Source: Plantago ovata
Taxonomy: Eukaryota > Streptophyta > Magnoliopsida > Lamiales > Plantaginaceae
Assembly: GCA_028274465.1 (NCBI GenBank)
Contig: CM051455.1
Location: 134,574,096 to 134,638,095 of the forward strand
Direction: 5' to 3'
Length of the DNA stretch: 64,000 nt
The position numbers were made by a program, and so were the translations under genes. Shown one piece after another: positions 23,868-36,700 of this stretch; the stretch's first letter is position 1, and the number at the start of each line of letters is the position of its first letter. The notes below the pieces were generated by a model. It saw only the letters and a list, made by a program, of their open reading frames with translations. It ran no database searches and had not been told where the DNA came from.

Positions 23868-24660
23868 CCAGCTCCCATGCTAGTTTCATCAATTACACAT
23901 TACCCCCTATTAGTGCATATCAATTACATATTACCCCACGATCTTGACTTTTCGCGAATTAAGGCTTGAAATGTACCATTTTGCCCTCATTTTAGTTTTA
24001 GGTTTAAAAAAAAATCAAACAACTTCAATTCTCTTTTATTACATATTTGACTCTAAATTTTTATATTTCATAAAATTGACTATAAATTATTTAAATTAAC
24101 CCCCATTACTTATCTAAATCTCAAAATGTTCTTAAATATTATTGCAAAAAAGTCCATACACAATTATTGATTCATATTTCAGTCCATAATTTTTATAAAA
24201 TAAATTTAAAAAAAAAAACTGAAAAACAAAATACACAACTCATCGAAGTTGTTTGAAAGCTCCAATCAGAGCTTTCAAAAGCTCCGGTTGGAGCTTTTAA
24301 AAGCTCCGATTGGGGCTGTTGCCTCAACAACTCCGATTGGGGCTTTAACAGCTCCAACCGGAGTTGTACTTTCCGGCAGCTCCGGCACCGAAAAAATACC
24401 GGTGCTGGAGCTGAAGAAGAGGACTTTTTTGAAAAAAAGTAAAAGAAAATAATAAAAGTAAAAAGAAAATAAAATTAAAACATGAAAGAAAAAAGTAAAA
24501 AGAAAAGAAAATAGGTTAAGGAAGTGTTTGGCTAGCCACATTTTCAGAAATTTTTGAACTTGGTCAACTCGATTGGTTTAAAACGTAATTGTTGAACTAA
24601 GAGGGGGGAATATGAAAACTGATGCACCAACCGCGGTGCTTTATGAAAATTTCCCTAATA
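23868..24660. mobile_element. MITE-like element 3 of the same family
   Basis: Left end with TTTCATCAATTACACATTA and CGATCTTGACTTTTCGCG; the right end at about 24545-24660 carries the inverse (GGTCAACTCGATTGG, AAAACGTAATTGTTGAACT, GAGGGGGGAATATGAAA). The interior at 24258-24415 has six or more copies of GCTCC(A/G)(A/G)T(T/C)(A/G)GAGC-type palindromes, for example GCTCCGGTTGGAGC. A fragment of the left arm recurs at 48568-48720. Confidence 0.6.
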
Positions 24661-24749
24661 TAAATTTAATTTTTTATATGATTTGAAAAAAAAAAAATGA
24701 GGTCAAACTAAACTAAACAAAATCAATAACTTTGTTAGATGGGGTGTTA

Positions 24750-25049
24750 GAGCATTCTTTATGGTTTGAGGTTTAATTGGGGCTTTAAACATAAAAGTCC
24801 CAAAATAAGCTCACAAATTGATGCTTCCAATGGTTTTGGGTTATTTGAGGCTCTTTTGTGGGTCCCATGTGCCACATTATTAATTCATTAACCAATCACA
24901 AAACAAGTAATATAAAATATTATTTTGTAGTGCTTAATTGATGTCTATTATTTAGTAGCCTAAAAAAAAGACTCCATTAAAAGTACTTTTAGGCTTTATT
25001 AAGGATTTAAGCCTCAATAAAGCTAAAAAAATCTATATAAGGAATGCTC
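24750..25049. mobile_element. Tourist-type (PIF/Harbinger) MITE
   Basis: The ends GAGCATTCTTTAT and (reverse-complemented) GAGCATTCCTTAT are inverted repeats flanked by TTA on both sides (24747-24749 and 25050-25052), the PIF/Harbinger target. The 300-bp interior is non-coding, with TTTAATTGGGGCTTTAAAC-type sequence near one end and AAGCCTCAATAAAGC near the other. Confidence 0.75.
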
Positions 25050-25052
25050 TTA

Positions 25053-26396
25053 GTAGTTTAGATTTAGACTAGAGATGCATTATTATCTAATATTCACAAT
25101 CACCGACCATGCCAGTAAAGTTAAAATCTGGTCAATTAAAGGACGCTGCCATATTAAGAGCATCACTAACGAGGTTGTTAAGAACATTACACATACCGTT
25201 TTATAGTTGATGGTATGGCCTCGGACCCTACTCTAATTGTAAATTTCATGGATTCAAGGTAGTCCGCGTCCAAATTGAGTTCTAAATTGGTGAGAGATGG
25301 TGTTCTAAATTTGGATCCATCAGAAAACCTATTAAAATTTAGGGGTTATAAATGGGTTCAACACGATACAAATAGATTTAAATTAGGTCCCAGTTAGTCT
25401 GAGTTGAGTCTTATAAATGTCTGAGTCAGGTCTCAGTTATTTCAAGGGTCATGTCATCAGAAGATGAATTCAATCGATAAAATCTACCAATTATTATTTT
25501 TAGTCATTTAAAACAAATGAAAAATATAATTATGTGAAATACACACAAACATATTCACAATATATAAAAAAAAGTTGATTATTCTAGAATATAAATGATC
25601 CTATGTTGGGGCTTTCTATTCTCAGGTCGTCGTCTTCGTACCGATCTGAGAATAGGTCTCCACTAGATCTCTGCCACGTGGCATTGGTACGAAATTATTA
25701 TTTTAATTATAAATAACTTATTCTTAATAGTAAATTTTGAATATACATATATTCCCCCATAACTTTTTATTAAATTTACTTTTTTTATATATCTTTAAAA
25801 AGATAAAACTAATTTTATAAAATTATCATTATATTAAAATCAAAATAAAATTCATCTAGTAAGACCAAGATGTTCTTCCCCAAATTCTTAAACCCTTATT
25901 CCCAATTCAATTGTGATAGAATGGTTGGATTCCATAGTTTGTCCTCTTTTTACATGAAAATGTTCTCTTCTAATTCTATTATCAGTTTACACTAGGTCAT
26001 ACTAATGGATTTGAAACAGATGATCATCCCCTACCATATGTAATAGAATAATTAATTAACGATGAATTAGAAAGTAGCAGTAGTAGTAGATAGGTTTAAA
26101 GTTCTTCTTAACATCTCATCATCATGTTGTTAATTGCTTGTTGCGTTACAGAACTAATATCCTAACATTAGAGAGCTCTACTAATCACACATTAGGTGCG
26201 TAATTTTGTGTTTACCGGTGATGAGTGTTCTGCTTTTGTGTTTTTTAGAGCACATTAACCATAATATATAAGCCTCTGTAACGCACGGTCTCACGCGGTG
26301 TCTGTGTCTGGTAAAAAAGAAACAGCCTGCTTTATTATTATTATATTATATTTTATTTTTCTTCACTTGATAAATTTTCTTCGCAAATTCTCAGGA
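25053..26396. other. Intergenic with one end of a Mutator-type MITE
   Basis: At 25608 GGGGCTTTCTATTCTCAGG with a following GTCGTC...GATCTGAGAATAGG matches the end of the MITE at 2831, but I find no right end nearby, so the copy is truncated. GACGGTCTC-like sequence near 26285 could be an older element end. No gene seen. Confidence 0.5.
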
Positions 26397-27154
26397 AAGA
26401 CGGTCTTTAATATAGACGGGACATTTTTGCAATTTACCAATCAAAATCTCGCTACCCATTTAAAAAACTCGGGATCCGGATTTATGACCCGGTTCCTTAT
26501 TCGGGTTATAAGCAGATATTAACCAATAAACGGCTTCTTTCTCTTTTCTTCTCTCAGTTCGATCGGGTTGTCTCTCTCTCTACAATTGGGGTTTTTTCAA
26601 GCGGTTTTGCGTTCGATTGACGGATTTGAAGCGGTTTTCATCTTCATCGACATTTTTGCAGCGGTTGTTTGGTGTATTTAAGTCCGATTTTGTGCTCCAT
26701 TGAAGGTATTGTTCTCCATTGAAGTTTTAGGTCATTTTTGGTTTTCTAGATGTGGTTTTCTTTATTTTTCTGTGATTTTGTAGTAGTATTGTGTTTGTTT
26801 TATGCTCGTTTATGTGTGTGATGTTTAGTAGTAGTTTTATTTTTGTTTTTTGTTACTCAATTGTTCGAATTTTGCTTATACATGGTGGTTTCTGTTTGAT
26901 TTTTTTTTGCTTATACGTTGTGATTTTTGTTGTCTGTTGTTGTGCTCCATTGAAGGTATTGTGCTGCATTGACGTTTTTATGTCATTTTTTTCTTTTCTG
27001 GATGGAGTGGTATTGGTTTTCTGCATTCACGTTTTCTGTGTTTTTGTAGTAGTATTTTTGCTTTGTTGTTTGTTTTTGTGCTTTGTAGTAGTATTTGTGA
27101 TTGTGGTTTTCATGGTGCTTTTCCTTATTTTTTTGCTTTGTTTGTGTGTTAGAT

Positions 27155-30100
27155 ATGGATGGTGATGATAAAAGGAAGACGCGATCTACTACATTTGCTG
27201 CTGCTGCTGTGAATAAACCAAGCACAAGGACGCGAGCTCCTTCTGGTGCGAAGAAAAATGCAAGTCCAAGTGGTGGTTTAGTTTACAAGAGAAAGAAGAC
27301 ATCTCCTGACTCATTAAAAGGTTTTTGCGTTCTGTTTTGTTATGTATTTTGAATAGATTTTTTTGATATCATTTGAAGTTTGTGTCATATCATGGGAAGT
27401 TTATGTGATATCATGGGGTCTTTTGATTATATCATGGGGTTTATTTGAAATATTATGGCATATTCAGTGTATTTTTTGTGTGTATTTCATATTAATAGAA
27501 ATATGATCATGGGGTTTACTGTGATTATCATGGGATATATTGGTTACATCATGGGGTTTTCTACTTGCTTTTTTTGATTCTGGTAATTGTATGTTTTTTT
27601 TTTTTTTTTGGTGATTATGGGGTCTTTTGATGATATCATTGGGTCTTTTGGGGATATTTTGGAAGTTTTTGTGATATTGTGGGGAAGTTTGTGTGATATT
27701 ATTGTATGTTTTGAGTATATCGTGGTTTCTTTTTTTGATTTGGTGTTGTTTTCTGTTTTATCATTAGAGATGGTTGTTGATATGCGCCGGACCAGAGCTG
27801 TTTCAGCTACTTCTTTTAAGCCAGGGTCCAGTTCAAGTGATGCTTTGAAGAAGAGTAATAAAAGGAAGCAACCTACTGAGTCTGATTCTGGTAAGTCTAT
27901 GCATTTTTTTTGAAGATCATGGGGTCTTTTGATGATATCATGGGGTCTTTTGATGATATCTTGGGGTATTTTGGAGATATTATGGCATATTTTTGTGTAA
28001 TTTCTGTGTGTATTTGATATTAATAGAAATATGATCATGGGGTTTATTGTGAATATCGTGGGATATATTAGTCACATCATGGGGGTTTCTACTATGTGTT
28101 TTTGATTCTGTGAATTGTATCCTTTTCTTTTTTGGATATCATGGGGTCTTTTGATGATATCATGGGGTCTTTTGTAGATATCATGGCATTTTTAGTGTAA
28201 ATTCTGTGTGTATTTGATATTAATAGAAATATGATCGTGGGGTTTATTGTGAATATCATGGGATATATTGGTAACATCATGGGGTTTTAATATGTTTTTT
28301 TTAATAATTTTTTTTTTTTTTTTTTTTTTTGTTGTAGATTTTCAGGGAGATAAGAAAAAGCGGCGTAAGAAGGGGAAAAGTTTTACTGCTGCTGAATTTG
28401 ATAAGTTGTCGGAGAAGCAGAAGGCTTACTTGATTTGTGTTAGCCTGATGGTAGCGTAAGGACATAAGAGGATGGAGGCTTATTGTCAGGCTGAGAAGGT
28501 GTTGGACTTGTTTGGAAAATTCAACACAGCACAATTGGATGCTGTAATTGATATAGGTTTTGGTGGTTTGCAGCACGTTATTGTACATTATCTGCCTAGG
28601 AAGTTTACTCCTTGGTTGGTGGAGAGGTTCGAGTATGAAAATTATTATATGGTGATTGGTGATGATAGGTTTCCTATAACCGGTGATGATGTTTACGATC
28701 TGTTTATGATCCCTCGAAATCCTGGGGTTGAGGTGCCGTTGGATAAAAAGTATGGTGATAAAGGGAAGCAGGAAGGAGATTATTGACAGTTGGACGTGGG
28801 CAACTGAACATAAAACCAAATCTGGTGAGGTTCGGTTGTCTACAGTTGCTGATCGGTTGGTTGACTTAAAGGAGGCGGGGGATGAGTTCAAGAAGCTCTT
28901 GGTGTTGTATGTTTGTGGGGTGTTCTTGGCACCGTTGCCTGTAGCAGTTGTTGATCAGAAGCTGTTGCGAGCTGTTGAGAACGTTAAGAAGATTAAGACA
29001 TATGACTGGTGTAGTTTTGTTCTTGACAGGCTCGGTTCTGCAGTTAGGAGTTTTAAAACTTCGGAGTTTAATGCTATGAGTGGATGCCTCTGGGTTCTTA
29101 TTGGTTGTTACTTGGAGAGGTTTAGTGCGAGACAACGAGTTCAAGATCGTGATCTCCCTTTGATTCAGCACTGGAATGATGGTCTTATATCGGAGAGGAT
29201 CGAGTATGAGAAGAAGAATGGAGGTTTTGGTAAATTATTGCGTGATACCAGCTATCCTCTTACAAAGAGACTTCTTGGTCAAGGTGCTGTGTATTATGTT
29301 CCGAAGAAGGCTAGAGACGAATCTTCTGTTATGGTATGTTTTTTTTTTTTTTTTTTTTTTTCTGTTAGTTGTGTGTGCATGTTTTTCATTGGATGTTTGT
29401 GTTATATCATGGGATATAACTTTGTTTTTATGGAAGTTTTTTATTATCAGAGAATTTGTAGTTACTGCATGTATAGGATATGATGATGTGTATAGTTGAT
29501 ATTATGGGGTATATAGTTGATATCATGGAATATATAATTGATATCATGGGGTATATTGTTGAATTTTTTATTATGTCAGAAATTGAAGTTACTGCATGTG
29601 TATAGAATTTCATGGGGGGTATGTAGTTGATGTTATGGGGTATATAGTTGATATCATGGGGTATATGGTTGATATTATGGGGTATATTGGCGATATCATG
29701 GGGTATATTTGTTGAAGTTTTTATTATGTCAGAATTTGAAGTTACTGTATGTGTATAGGATTACATGAGGTATATAGTTGATATTATGGGGTATATAGTT
29801 GATATCATGGGGTATATTGTTGATATCATGGGGTATATAGTTGATATCATTTTTTTTTCCTTCTTTACATACTTAGTGTTTTCTCACTGGTTTGATTATT
29901 TGGCTTTTTTTATAGACTGCTGAAGAGTCTTGGAAAATATTCATGAATGATATTGAGAATGTTTCGCGTGCTCATCTTGAAAGGATGCAGAAGTGTGGTT
30001 CTGGTGGTCAGGAATTGGATGATGTACTAGAACCATCGCAGAGTTGGTTTACTCAAAGGTTTTATGATGATCCTATGCTTCATTCATTTGTTGACAATGT

Positions 30101-33100
30101 TTGTGTTGAATTGAAGTCGAGGATTGGGGAGTCGATTAGAGCATCTCAGCATGATTCACCTAGTGATTCATTTGTTCCTGCCAATTTGAATGAGAGTCCG
30201 ACTCAGGTTGATAATAATGAAGGAACCAGTGGTATGGAGAATGAATTTGAATTATTAGATGATGTGTTGTATCCTGAGAAGCTGAAGAACATTGATGTTT
30301 CTTCTATAGCTAGAAATGTTGAGCTAGAGGTTAAGATGCAGGGTGGGATGCATGATGATAGTGATCAGAATACGGAAGAAATTGTTGAGGGTGATGGGAA
30401 TTTGGTGACTGGGGGTGATGAGCAGATTGTTTTTGAGAAGGGAGGTGATAAGGAACATGTTGTTCTTGATATGAGGAGCATGGTGGTGATCCAGATAATA
30501 TAGTTGATAAAAATCTTGATATGAATGAGCTTGGTGGTTGTTAGGGTTGAAATATGTCCAGTCCGCATGTACGAACTGGAGCGGTCTAAGAGCGCGACAA
30601 AGCATCATAGGCCGTCCCTCAAGGGGCACGACCACACCCAAGTATGTCACTAAGGTGTGGATCGACCAACATAGGGTCCGACCATCACTGGGAGGACAAC
30701 CCTCAAAATAAGCTCCTCTCAAGGACAAAGCTGCCAGTGGGCTCGAGGAGCATCTCTCTCGGGCTCGAGGAGACCTTACGTCAAGGTAACGCTCCTTGAC
30801 AGCAACTGAGCAGGACACTACCCGCATCACCCACGCACAAGGAAGGCACGAGGACCCCAGAGCGACCAGCCATGGTTGCTCTCTTGGACCAAGGCCCACG
30901 GACCTCCTTAATGGGCCTGGGCCGAGGAAGGCCTCAATCCTGGCCGTACACGTGGCGTGATCCTACATGACCTGAAGATGAAGGGTCTCAAGTATAAAAG
31001 GCCCTCATTTACTCCTCAACAGTAAGCATTAACTACGCCACCCGAGCACCACTTTCACTACTCTTACTAGGGAAGCCTCACAACTCCCTACTCGTAAAGT
31101 CGCCTCTCCGGTCTGATACCTTACAGACCGGGCAAGAGACACTAACCCCCCCTCTAGACTATTTCAGGTACGAGGAAGCTACAAGAAGGCTCATTTCCTA
31201 CCTCAGAGGGACACTACAAGAAGAAGAGCTAGAAAGACTTAGAATAGCGACTCATTGCGAATTTAGAAAGAAACACGAATTACCCTTCAACAGTGGTGAT
31301 GCAGTTAAGAAGGGTGAGAAAGAAGTTGATTTGGAGGAGCTTGGTGGTAATTCAGTGAACAAGGGGGAGAAGAAAGTTGATGTGGAGGAGGAAGTTGTTG
31401 GTGATGCAGTGAACAAGGGGGAGAAGGAAGTTGATGTGGCGGAGGAAGTTGTTGCTGATGGAGTGAAAAATGTGGAGAAGGAAGTTGATATGGAGGAGCA
31501 TGGAGGTTCTAAGGTTGATATGGCTGTTGTTGATGTAGAGAATCCTATGATTGGATCTTCAGGTAAGGAAGTTGATGAGGATCATGGTTCTGATGATAGT
31601 CAGAAGCTCATGGACGATGAAGTTTTGCTTCTACGTACTGGTAAGAAGGATATTCCAGGGATTGAGGTGGTTTTAGAGGTTCGGACATTGTTCATTGATA
31701 GGTTCCCCAACCATTCTTTTCATGAACTTGGATGTTTTGATGATTGTGGTGAGTTTGATGATTCTCTTGTGTTGGGTTCTGCTGTTATGAGGGTGATTAA
31801 GAAGTATATAAAGGGCGTAAATGATATGAGATCTTACAGAAAAGAAATGGCTGACTATTTGTTCTTCATAACTGAGGATAGCAGGTATTTTTTATTTTTT
31901 TATTTTCTGTTTTTGTGTTCTACATTATATCATGGGATATTTAGGTGATATCATGGGATATAACTTTGTTATCATGGGTGTTTTTTTTATTACAGTTCAT
32001 GTAAGTTTTGTGTTTCCTTATATCATTTTTTTTTTTTTAATGTAGGATCAAGGGAAAGTTTGTTGATATGGGATTAAGCTATTTCATGTATGGAGATAGC
32101 ATTAGGACGTTGTATCCTAAGAAGAGGATTTGCACAAGTGTTATTGATTGCTGGATCCGAAATTTGAATTTTACCGAGCTTATCCTCCGTCCTAAGCCAG
32201 GGATGCACCGAATGTGGTTATCAATCCATATTTCTGTATGTGTCTGACTGCTTTTTTTTTTTTCTTGCGCTTTGATGTTTGTCAATCAATTATTAATCGT
32301 AGTTAATCTGTTTTTGTAGCATCCATGGAGGAAGTTGGCTCATTCGTTTGATGAAGATGAAAATGAAAGACTTCAAAAGGAGCTTAGTGATAACAGTGTT
32401 AAGTTTAAGGACAAATATTTGTTCCAGATGTTGGAAATGATGTTCTACTCCTTCAGAAGTGTTCTTGGGCCAGGAGATGTTGATATTAGAAGTGTAAAAC
32501 TGGTAAGTTGCTATGTTTTTTTTTATTAAGTTATGTTTTTTAATTTTTGAGGTCATGGTATATATTGTCTGATAGCATGGGGTATATTAGTTAAATCATG
32601 GGGTATATTGTCCATATCATGGGGTATATTAGTGAAATTATGGTGTATATTGTCTGATATGATGTGGTACATTACTGAAATCATGGGGGTATATTGTGTG
32701 ATATCATGGGGTATTTTTTAGTGAAAACATGTGGTATATTGTCTGATATCATGTGGTATATTAGTTTTTTTGTGTTTCAGATCTTACTGTTGAGATCATG
32801 GGATATGTATCCAATATCATGGGATATATTGTTGATATCATGGTATATTTGCTTTTTCTGTAGTTCTTTTTCCCGTTGATAGCTGGGAATCATTACACTT
32901 GCTATGTGGTGAATATGGAATTGAAGAGAGTGCAGTATCTTGATAATAGGAATACTGATCCATTGGCCGTTGAAAGTTTTTACATTGTGTTGGTAAGTTA
33001 TTTTGTATCATGGCAAATTGATTATATCATAGCATAGTTTATGTTACAGTTCAATTTTTTTAATTTTTTTTGTTGCCTTTTTTTCTCCTTTTTGTAGAAG

Positions 33101-33754
33101 GAAGTTTTCACAGAGTGCCTTGTTGAAAATTCTTTGCGTCCTGAGGGAGATATTAGGGATTTTACATTGGAGAAGATTGATTTTCATTGGATTAAGACTG
33201 AAAAAGATACCGAGGACTGTGGTGTTTATCTGATGAAGCACATGGAGTTGTTTTATGGAAGGCTTTTGATTTCCCGCGCTTTTACAAGGTACTGTTCTTG
33301 TTTTCATATATTTTTTTTCAATGGACTGTTCTTATTTTCTGGATATATATGTTGCGTATATGTTATGTAGTTTTACTAACTGTATTTTTTAATTTAGGTT
33401 TCGTCGAGAGAGGTGCTTAGGGCTGAAATTCTTGCAACGCTGGCTTTGTCGAAATTAAACTCGGTGCTTCCATCACTGAAGGAGAAAGTTGTTGCTTTTG
33501 TTAATATCAAAGCAAGAATCAGTGACAACGTAAATCACAATCCAAGGTCTCTACATACTCTTCTCAGGATTCAGTATAAGAAAGTTACTGATAAATATGA
33601 GAAGGAGGAAATGGAGAAGAGAAAGAAACTTGAAGAGCAAAGGAAAGCTGAAGTTGAACGTGAACAAAAAGAGATTGCTGATGCTATTGCAGCTTCCTTG
33701 GTTGACGGTGATCCTAAAGTTGATACAATCCTACAAGATCCTAAAATAGTATGA
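27155..33754 (+). pseudogene. Ulp1-like (C48) cysteine protease gene carried by the Mutator element, decayed
   Basis: Probable exons: 27155-27320, 27768-27890, 28338-29333, 29916-31884 (split by a solo LTR at 30539-31292), 32046-32235, 32320-32502, 32864-32992, 33098-33288, 33398-33754. The first three join in phase. The start of exon 3 is basic (GDKKKRRKKGKSF), followed by a domain typical of these element proteins (LPRKFTPWLVERFEYENYY, PITGDDVYDLFMIPRNPG), then an acidic region with repeated KGEKEVD, then the protease: catalytic His in NHYTCYVVN, Asp in QYLDN, Cys in TEDCGVYLMKHME. The C-terminal tail is a charged coiled coil (KYEKEEMEKRKKLEEQRK). Ulp1 enzymes cleave SUMO from proteins; the role in transposons is unknown. 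Breaks: TAA at 28457 in exon 3, a frameshift near 28775 and another near 30465, plus the LTR insertion. The protease exons themselves remain open. Confidence 0.8.
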
Positions 33755-36700
33755 TAGGTTTATTTTTCTAGTTAAAGTCATGGTATATTTTGTTAGTTAA
33801 GTCATTGGATACTTTATACCTTTTATGGGATATTAGATCATGTAGTTTTTTCTGCTTTTGGATCATGGTATATTCGGTGATATGATCAAGTTATAATATA
33901 ATCATGGGATGTTATAGTATAATCATGGGATTTTATTGTAAAATCATGGGACTTGAAAGTGAAATCATGGGATGTCATAGTAAAATCATGGGATGTCATA
34001 GAAAAATCATGGGATGTTATAGTAAAATCATGGGACTTGAAAGTGAAATCATGAGATGTTATAGTAAAATCATGGGACTTGAAAGTGAAATCATGGGATG
34101 TTTAAAATGAAATTATTGGAAGTTAATGTTAAATCTTTGTATACATAGATGAAGAAGATATGTGATTTCATATCATTGGTGTTATAGTAAAATCATGGGA
34201 TGTTTCAGTAAAATCATGGGATGTGAAAGCGAAATCATGGGATGTATGAAGTGAAATCATGGGATGTTAAATTGAAAATCATGTGATGTTAAAGTGAAAT
34301 CATGGCATATGTAGTTGATATTGTGGTAAACATTTTTAATAATTTCTTTCTGCCTGTTGTTTTGAGTTGTTGTTATGATAAAGGAAAATCATGGGATGTT
34401 TAAGTGAAATCTTGGGGTATTTGTCTAACTTCATGGGGTATAAGAATGAGGCATGTATGAGTATGACTTGCAACAAAACAATGTTAATATCTTTGGCCTT
34501 TGTTTTTTCCTCCCTTTTGTAGCACATTGTGCGGGGTTTAGAACAATTGGTGGGGCACTAGTGTTCGGGGCAGCAGTTTCTGTTGGTATGTCGGACTCTT
34601 CTTCTTGTGGTATGTCCTTGAATTGTGTTGAATCTATAAGATTGTTTATTCCCATCAAGGCTTGATTGTATGCATCTTCTACTATCTTTCTGGCTTCATT
34701 TTTTCCTTCTGATTTGATAATGAGTTGATTGAAGCTCCTGTTCATTGACTGTCTCCATGCAATGCATTCCTGTTTTTCATATGATGTGATGTTATATTGA
34801 AATCATGGCATGTCAAAGAGATATCATGGAATGTTAAAGTGAAATCATGGGATATATAGATGATATGATAGAAAAGAAATGAAGAATTTATTATACCTGT
34901 GCATTCTTATTTGTGCTGTTGGTATGTACAACACGGTCCCATACCCTCGCTTTAGATGTTCTTGTCCAGCGCTGTAGTATGTACTTCTCTGGTATGCGTT
35001 TTATGTTATTTTTGTCCATAACACGGAGGCAATGTTGGCATAGCCAGCCAACCTCTTCAAAGTGTCTACATTTACAGCTCAATTCGATGTCACCAGATGG
35101 ATGCCTAATGAATAGAACACCATTAATGTCTTCTGGATCATCATCAGGGTAGACATCATACAAAATCTTGTCGCCAATTGTTACAGATTCAACAACTGTA
35201 GTCTCTAGTCCTTTCCTAAATTGTCTCTGTAAGTACTTGAAGATTTTGAGTGTGTATACCTGCAGATAAAAACATGTGAGAGATATCATGGGATATATAG
35301 TTGATATCATGGGATATATAGTTGATATTATGGAATATATAGTTTGAGATATACCTCAGCAGCATGCTTGACAAGAGCATTGTTAGAGTTCAGTCTTGGC
35401 CTATTATGAGTGTTCTTGTGCTCTTTATGCTTCTCATTTGATCTCCAACGGTTGATCACTACATCGAAGAGTCTGAAGAATTGCGTGAGAGATGTTTTTT
35501 TGTTGGCTCTGAATGAAATTGCATTATTTGTACTCTCACTCCTTTGAGTAGATAGGATTCCAGCTGAAAAGAAGGGCTTGCTTAGGGCAGGTGACCACTT
35601 CTCTTTTAGAGAATACAGTTGATCGAACCAAGATTCATTTTCGAGCTCAAACTCACAAATCATTCCGGAGAAGTATTCTTCAAATTCTTCTTCATTTGAC
35701 AACCCATAGATGCATATATTGAAAACTTCATTGAAGTTGACATCATGCCTAAGCATCGAGCAGTTTTTTAATGCATTTTGGTACAAGTGCCAAAGACACA
35801 GCCTGTGTCTGGTCTCATCTCCAAAGACCTACACAAGATTAAATAATGGACAGATTATTCATGTGCTTATATATTAAAATCATGGGGTATATTGGTACAT
35901 CATGGGGTATATTGATGAAATCATGGGATATAACAGTTGAAATTATAGAAGATTATTCATGTTCATAGAGTTCATATAATTTAGTATATAGTTTATGTAA
36001 TGTAGTATACAGTTCATATAATATAGCATACATGTCATTTTTTTTTTGTGTGTGTTAATATCTTAAAGTAGATATCATGGGAGATTTAAGCAATATCATG
36101 GGACATATAAGTCATAACATAGTACCTGAACAATGGCTTTTGCAATTGCTGAATCTTGATCAGTGAAGATTGTAATTGGCTTCTTATTATCCATGGCTTT
36201 CATGAACTTTTCCATCAACCAGATAAATGATGTAGCTTGCTCATTGGCAATGAATGCACAAGCAAACATTACATTGTTCCAGTGGTTATTTACACCAACA
36301 AACGGTGCACAAATTAGTCCATATTTGTTGGTCCTGAATGTGGTGTCAAATATCATGACGTCACCATAAAGCTCATAGTCGTTCTTCATCATCGAGTCCC
36401 TCCAGAAAAGGCTGCACATTTTACCCTCGTCATCCAACTTGTGTGAGTAGTAGAACTGCGGATCCTCATCTTTCCTTTGCTTAAGCATGTCTAACACACA
36501 CTGTGCATCTGCACCATCCATGATTTTTGTTCTCTTGCGACAAATGTAGTTGATATGGTCCCTCTGGATTATTCCAACATTCTCTTCCCCGCCCGCAGCT
36601 GCTGACAAATATTTGAACGCGTCGGTTGGCTTCACCATTGCTTTCTCGAACAAATCAATAATTTCTGCCCTCTCATCATCAATCGTTCTTTCTGACCTGT

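Noticed and set aside
26791-27165. Hydrophobic 124-codon frame ahead of the Ulp1 gene
   Set aside because: T-rich leader sequence gives Phe/Val/Leu-rich translation; the real first exon begins at ATG 27155 in a frame that joins the next exons.
28301-28891. Long minus-strand frame of 196 codons
   Set aside because: It is antisense to the Ulp1 gene exon at 28338-29333 and has no recognisable domain.
30324-30899. 191-codon minus-strand frame
   Set aside because: It runs across the junction of the solo LTR and the protease exon, so it cannot be an old gene.
33904-34110. Open frame with repeated MGCYSKIMGLESEIMG
   Set aside because: The 21-bp repeat is a multiple of three, so it creates an open frame by itself; the region lies between two convergent genes with no splice or start support.
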